Of a stretch of 64,000 nucleotides of DNA, positions 58,401 to 64,000 are shown in pieces. Position 1 is the stretch's first letter; the number at the start of each line of letters is the position of its first letter. The notes beneath the pieces are model-generated. The model searched no databases, was not told the origin of the DNA, and saw only the letters and a program-made list of their open reading frames with translations. The stretch comes from Coriaria nepalensis. Lineage: Eukaryota > Streptophyta > Magnoliopsida > Cucurbitales > Coriariaceae. Position numbers and translations under genes: made by a program. The stretch covers positions 3,208,501-3,272,500 of the forward strand of contig CP114481.1 of assembly GCA_027186245.1 (NCBI GenBank). The letters are read 5' to 3'.

Positions 58401-60300
58401 GACCAAAATTAAATTAAATTATATTAACATCAAACATTAGATGTGATTGACTAACTCGATAATAAATAATTAAGGATACGAGAATTATGTTGATTCCAAC
58501 CGGTTTCCTTAAATAATTAAGGATATTTTCATCTTTTTAAATTTTTCATAAATTTAAATTTATTTTTAAAAACTAATTTCTAAATTTTTTTTAAAATTAT
58601 TAAGGGAGGATTAGATAACTACCCTCCGCTCCATAAAAAATTTGCTTTTTACTCTTTTTTAAATTTTTTAATAAATACCTTTATTTTTATTTTTTTTATT
58701 CTTAAAAATAAAAATATAGTTGAAATTATGATAATAACCTCGAGTCTTCTTATGTTCTTCTTTCTCTCTTTTTCTCTCGTGATGGTTTCTTCTTTCTTAT
58801 TTCTCTCTTTTTCTATCGTGACAGACGACTGGGGATTTGTAATAACAAGAATATCACTCACATTACTCCAACTCTCCGGTGACCTCTCATTTGCTCCTCA
58901 AGTTGCTAAGTTGCTAAAAGGTAAATATCTATATTTGTATCTATTTTAAATTGTTCTCCATAAGGTCGTCTCTCTTAATAGTTTGTATAGTTCTCTCATA
59001 AATTATTTTACCTTAAGGATAATTATTGAAGAACTCTATATCTGAGATCATATATAAATATTGACGTTATATTTTATGCGACTTTTTTATACCTAAAAGG
59101 GTAACTACCAAAAAATAAAGAAACCCTAACTTCACGTGTAGATCATCAATCTTTACTGTTTCATCACCATCTTGATGATGCCTTTTTTTTTTGTTCTACT
59201 CTCCATACTTTTTTCTTGAACTAGTAATTCAAGAATTTAGCTTTTTCTTGACTTCGACTGGTAAAGAAGCTGGTGTCTTATGACATCTTAATCAGGTAAT
59301 AAGAGCGAACTCTTTCATTGAGTAATGGAGAAGATGATTATTTATAATATACCATGCCTCGTACTTTTTTTTCATTGAGTCTAGCGGACAATCAAGGAAT
59401 TGACTATTTGGGCAGAGAATGTAAACCTCTCATAAACTTTTAAGAAATGTCTGAAGCATGATTTACTAAATATTTCTAACTCTCTATAATTAAATGTTCT
59501 CTTAATCATACAAAAAACATCATGTAACTTCTAACAGTGTATCTCACATTTCGATCCGAGATGCACTCAAACCGAAATCATATTGGCTACATCTTAGACT
59601 CATAGACTTACAGACCCATAAATCAAGCTCAAACTTAAATTTAAATTCTAAATCATGTCATAATTCCTTCAAATTCAAAATATACCATTTGATTTTAATA
59701 ATCTCTAGACCAATTATCCTCCATGTTGTTGAGTGAGAGAAGAGAATGAGAGCATCAAGTGAAGAGCGTGATAGTAGAGATAAAGAGAAAAGAACGAAAA
59801 AGAGACAAAAAAAAAAAAGGAAAAAAGGAAGATTTCGGTTTTAGGAAGTTTGAGGGTTTAGGGTGAAACTAAAAAGAAGATATTGGTTCACAGAGTTTGG
59901 AGATATAGGTTGAACATAAATAAAAAAGGAAAAAAGTTATTAGATTGAAGAAGAAATAATATCGGTTTAAGTTTTAAGTTATAAATAAAGTTAATTGATT
60001 ATTTTTTATTTTTTATTTTATTTTTATACTTTATTTCTGTTTTAGGAGGGTTAAAAAAAAAAAGAAAAGAAGAAGAAGAAGGTATTTGATAAAATAATTA
60101 TTAAAGGAGGGATAAACTTTAAAATACTCTCTCTTATTAAAATGAACTTTTCTTTTCTCCCAATCACACCCTTTTCTTTTGTCGGAAAAACCTGTTTGGT
60201 ACTTTTTTTTTTCTTTTTTTTCCCCTAAATGGTGTACTTCAAGGCGCGATTATTACCCGGAATCCTTCATTATGCAATCTGCAAACCACGACCTCTAAAG
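58400..60300. other. Intergenic, no supported gene
   Basis: AT-rich with purine and pyrimidine runs (58680-58810, 59790-59830, 60050-60080). The phrase TTTCTCTCTTTTTCTNTCGTGA occurs twice (58760 and 58800). No coding similarity was recognised. Confidence 0.4.
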
Positions 60301-60423
60301 TAGTTCACGCACTAATAAAGTGTCTAATGGGAGAAATAGTCTGCTCCCTCCTCCAAACTCCCTCTTCTGCTAAAATCAGAAATCCCCATTTTCTCTCTTT
60401 CTCAAAAAAGAAAGAAGAAAACC

Positions 60424-63400
60424 ATGGATCTCTTACAGTCTCACAGGGCAGAGATGATAAGCATAAGTGTTGCTCTCGTTGCCATTGGCGTTGGCACTGC
60501 CTACTATTTTTATATCAACAAGAAACCCAGAGGTTACATTTCTTATATTCCTCTTTTTCCCTTGTTTTCTTATCCGCCTGTAGTCATCGTTTATTTGGCC
60601 AGGCGGTTGTCCTGAAAATACAGTTCTAACTGACCTGTGAATTTGGTTCTTTTCCCGAGTCTCTGAAAGTTTCTATTACTCTAACTTAATAGTTACTAGA
60701 CATTGATTTGTTAGGGGTAATTGTTAGCAATCTTGCTATAGTCTACACCATTTTCACATAAGCATTGATTATTTAACATCCTGTGAAGCACACTCCCTTA
60801 GGTGTCCAACTATTTTATTGGGAAGAAACAAACGCGGACTCTTGTGTTTACAGTTTTTACTTCTATAACTCTGTCGGTGAAGTACAAGGAAATTTATTGC
60901 AGCCAAATTATTCTTATTTTAATGTCCATTCGTTTAGCCATTCCACTGTTTAAGAAATTTACAAGCAGCAAAATTCTGAACCTTTATTTATTTATTAATT
61001 AAATTTTTTCTGTAGTTAGACGGGACGAGTATGTTTCTTTGGGCTTTTTCTTGCTATATTTGTCACCTAAACTTCTTTTTTTTGGGTTGCGGATGGTTTG
61101 CCATTATATAGCTAATTAAATTTTCTGTGTCTTTTTTCTTGTTTTGCCAAGTATCATCATGTGGTTAATAGCTGGTTTGGAGAAGACTTCTATGTTTACT
61201 TATTATTACTTGGTGTAATTTCTTAATTAAAGACATCCTCGAGTCATGGGCCCTCGTTATTCCTTTTATCTAAATTAGGGCTGAAACTTCAATTTTCCTT
61301 GATAGGTTGCTTGGAGCCTCAGAAATTCAAGGAATTTAAGCTTGTTAAGCGGACCCAACTCAGCCACAATGTGGCGAGGTTTAGATTTTCTCTTCCTACC
61401 CCGACCTCAGTGTTGGGGCTTCCTATTGGACAACATATAAGTTGCAAGTATAACGGCTTTGTTTTTCTTCTACTCTCAGTTTTACTACTTGTATGCTGCC
61501 TTGTTTTCAATTTGAATATATTCACAAGACCCTAGACTGAATTACGTTCTTTGCTCATATAGAGGAAATGATGGTCTTGGTGAAGAAGTTGTCAAACCCT
61601 ATACCCCTACAACCTTGGATTCAGATGTCGGATACTTTGAATTAGTTATAAAGGTTCACAACCGCCTTAAGAGCATCTTTGTTATAATTATCATCCATAT
61701 TTTCTCCCATTCCCTTGTTAATTGTTAGGTATTTTCAATTTTCCTTTGCAAGTAGATGTACCCACAAGGACGAATGTCCCACCACTTCCGTGAGATGCGT
61801 GAAGGCGATTGCTTGGCTGTTAAAGGACCCAAGGTAATTTAAGTTAAGTTGTGATATTAATTTCTCAGTTACTATATCTCTTCGTATTGCTCCAGTTCCA
61901 AAACTGGAGAAAACTTGTCTCAAGTTTCTCAATATCCCAAATACTCATCGTGGAATTTTCTAACATGAATATCTTAAGCAAATATTTTATCTTATATTTC
62001 ACTTACATTGTGCAATGAAAGTAATATTCATACCATCTGTAAATATATAATAAGTTCTTTAGTATTTCAATCTGCAATCTATCAATCTTGAGTATGCTCA
62101 TTTAAAAATATATAATAAGCTCTTCAATATATCAATCTGCAGTCGATGAAATTTAATGTGTTTCTTGAATTACGACATTCTGATTTGTATAAACTCTAAT
62201 TCTAGTTAAGTGATCTACTGCTTCTCATCAAAAGTTAATTAAGTTACTAATAACACTATCATCAGTCTTTCCATTGGAATAAGAAGAGATGATCTTTGAA
62301 GAACAAAAAAGTCCACCCAGTATAGACGTCAAAAGTACTGTCTGTTCCGATACCTCCAGGCCACCCAATATAGACCTCAAAAGTACCATCTGTTCCGATA
62401 CCTCCAGTCTGCCCATGAGTAATCTTCCCATCAACACTAATTGTATTCATTGTCCATGGTTTATCCTATTCTTCTATTTTTATATTTTAGATCTAGAATA
62501 AAAAATTTCTGATTGGCCATGGGTATAAATTATTTGAGTAAGTTTATTTGTTGTGACAAAGGCCTTTTCTAGTTCCATCAAGTTCCTTTTACTTTTGCAA
62601 TGGTTACCCGTGTCCTCAGTGTCATCACATTGTTTTATTGTGGATTTTATCTTTTGCTTTCCCCTCCACCCCCCCCCCCCCCCTCCCCTGGCTGGCCCCC
62701 ACCTCTCCCTCCAACAAATGGTGCTTTTCCCTTTGGAGTTGTCAATTCAAAACTACCTATTATTAAAATACAATATTTGGCTAACTGCTGTCTTCTTAAA
62801 CCATTTTCTAATTTTGTTATTTGGGACTATATAAGTTGCAAATTATTCACAACTTATGTGGTAAGGACATATCATCCAATCAAAATGAGTCTTTTTGTTT
62901 TTCTTGTCTACCTACCATTTCCAAAAAATCTATTGAGTTCTTAATTGTGGCAATTAACAATTGATAGTACCCCTGATTTTTTCTAAAACCTGGAATATGA
63001 CATTAAGGGCTATAACAATTCAAGAGCCAAAAATGCATACAGGAAAACAGTTCTTGTTCCTTGTATTTCTTTGGTTTTATATTATAGAGGACCATGTCAT
63101 TAGATTAGAACTTGGAAAATTTTCATTCTCGGCTTTATGAACATATTACAAACTAAGGTTACTCATTCCATGTCATTATATGTTGTTGCTCTCAGAATTC
63201 TTGGGAGACCTCAAATTTCCTGGGATTTAATTGTTTATTTCTAGAAGTTGCTAATTGTGTTAGTTGACCTGTATATTAGCTTGATCTTGTGTTTTATTAG
63301 CTTCGATTTAGTTTCCTTTTTCTCGTCCTTGCCTTTAACCAATGTAATATTCTGAGATAGTAATCAATGAAAGGAAGTATCTTCCTCCTATACTGTTGGT

Positions 63401-64000
63401 ATTATATAAATAGTATGTGTGTGTGTATGATGCATACTACGTTAAATGATGTTCGTTGTCTTTAGATTTGATATCCACTAGTTACCCATAGCATTTGCGA
63501 GCAATTGCTAGATATAACTAAGAAGACATGTATTTAATTATGTAGTTCTTATCAAATACTCTTATGGCCCTTTGTGGTATTTCTATGCTTGTATGAGAAT
63601 TAAACCAGCTGTAGCCAAACAACTTCTACGTCTTTTTATTTTGCTCAAGCAAAGAGAGTTTTTCAGAGGCCTATTATTAAAGTTCACTTGAGTCTGTCCC
63701 AGCATGAATCTTGAATGATCACTCTGTATCTTAACAACAACTTAACATTGAAACATAATGCTCCAATGTTGATTTCTCCAGGGACGTTTCAAGTATCAAC
63801 CTAACCAAGTGAGAGTCTTTGGGATGCTCGCTGGCGGCACAGGTATCACTCCCATGTTCCAGGTATGCAATTTAATAAGCAGAGAAGCAGGAGAGTTAGT
63901 AGTCGGCTATTCCATACTCTCTTTGATATATCACTCTACTCTTCCAAGTTCATGAGTCCTTGAACTTTTCCTTTATCTTTTAGGTTGCAAGAGCTATATT
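60424..64000 (+). CDS. CBR1: NADH-cytochrome b5 reductase, 5' part (cut by window end)
   Basis: Six exons are visible: 60424-60532, 61306-61447, 61563-61653, 61756-61833, 63782-63862 and 63984 to beyond 64000. Phases agree. The start has an ACCATGG context. Residues 9-31 form an N-terminal membrane anchor ([20 protein letters not shown]). The FAD-binding barrel follows, with [10 protein letters not shown], the flavin motif KPYTPTT (RxYTST type) and [10 protein letters not shown]. The NADH-binding fold opens with [15 protein letters not shown] in exon 5. The enzyme passes electrons from NADH to cytochrome b5 at the ER, feeding fatty-acid desaturation and hydroxylation. Order and exon sizes fit Arabidopsis CBR1 (At5g17770). 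About 185 residues are encoded here; roughly 95-100 C-terminal residues lie outside. No defect was seen. Confidence 0.94.
62313..62407. repeat. Two 48-bp tandem units in CBR1 intron 4
   Basis: CCACCCAGTATAGACGTC begins at 62313 and CCACCCAATATAGACCTC at 62361, and each unit ends in TTCCGATACCTCCAG. The unit is exactly 16 codons long, and the minus strand is open across both (62262-62450), giving a repeated [20 protein letters not shown] peptide. No family recognised. Confidence 0.8.
62669..62683. repeat. C15 homopolymer in CBR1 intron 4
   Basis: Fifteen C in a CCCCTCCA-rich tract (62661-62700). It is prone to length error in sequencing. Confidence 0.9.

Noticed and set aside
1..64000. CRISPR arrays, operons, tRNA or rRNA genes
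   Set aside because: None seen; eukaryotic gene structure throughout and no tRNA-like box pair was recognised.

Overview
This is a stretch of nuclear DNA from a flowering plant, almost certainly a eudicot. It is AT-rich and its genes carry many GT-AG introns. The gene set is plant-specific: a chloroplast PDZ/TPR protein, a secreted subtilase, a BAM-type receptor kinase and a GTE bromodomain protein. The intergenic space is filled with decayed LTR retrotransposons, a LINE fragment, foldback elements and TA microsatellites. I cannot name the species from sequence alone.

Six protein-coding genes can be assembled exon by exon with phase-consistent splice sites. (1) A MET1-like thylakoid PDZ/TPR protein, minus strand, 2429-4288, 7 exons, 340 aa. 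(2) A secreted subtilisin-like protease of the SBT3.18 type, plus strand, 14159-17676, 7 exons, 800 aa, with a complete catalytic tetrad. (3) The single-strand DNA/RNA-binding protein Pur-alpha 1, minus strand, 26746-30956, 5 exons, 299 aa. (4) A bromodomain/NET-domain factor of the GTE1/GTE6 type, plus strand, 37124-42710, 8 coding exons, 384 aa. (5) A BAM3-like leucine-rich-repeat receptor kinase, minus strand, 43475-47100, 2 exons, 996 aa, converging on the GTE gene. (6) The 5' part of NADH-cytochrome b5 reductase (CBR1), plus strand, from 60424 and cut by the window end. These genes do not form one pathway. They are independent housekeeping, plastid, secretory and developmental genes, each with its own promoter.

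Between them lie mobile-element remains. There is a possible Ty3/gypsy 3' end at about 0.4-1 kb and a copia-type LTR relic at about 6.3-7.0 kb. Small opposed copia fragments sit at 10.3-10.8 kb. A badly decayed Ty1/copia element with LTR, primer-binding site and gag covers about 19.6-25.4 kb and is interrupted by a foldback MITE. A LINE RNase H fragment lies at 25.6-26.2 kb. A decayed plant-mobile-domain element covers about 48.7-52.7 kb, followed by two adjacent LTR-like repeats at 53.06-54.46 kb. A minus-strand copia element lies at 54.5-58.4 kb; its LTR belongs to the same family as the 6.3-kb relic.

The most unusual structures are palindromic. A run of consecutive hairpins occupies about 5.28-5.88 kb. 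A foldback of about 1 kb sits inside the last intron of the Pur-alpha gene. A compact MITE is nested in the copia element at 23.3 kb. I see no CRISPR array, operon, tRNA or rRNA gene, and no evidence of an undescribed multi-gene system; the findings are structural and evolutionary.
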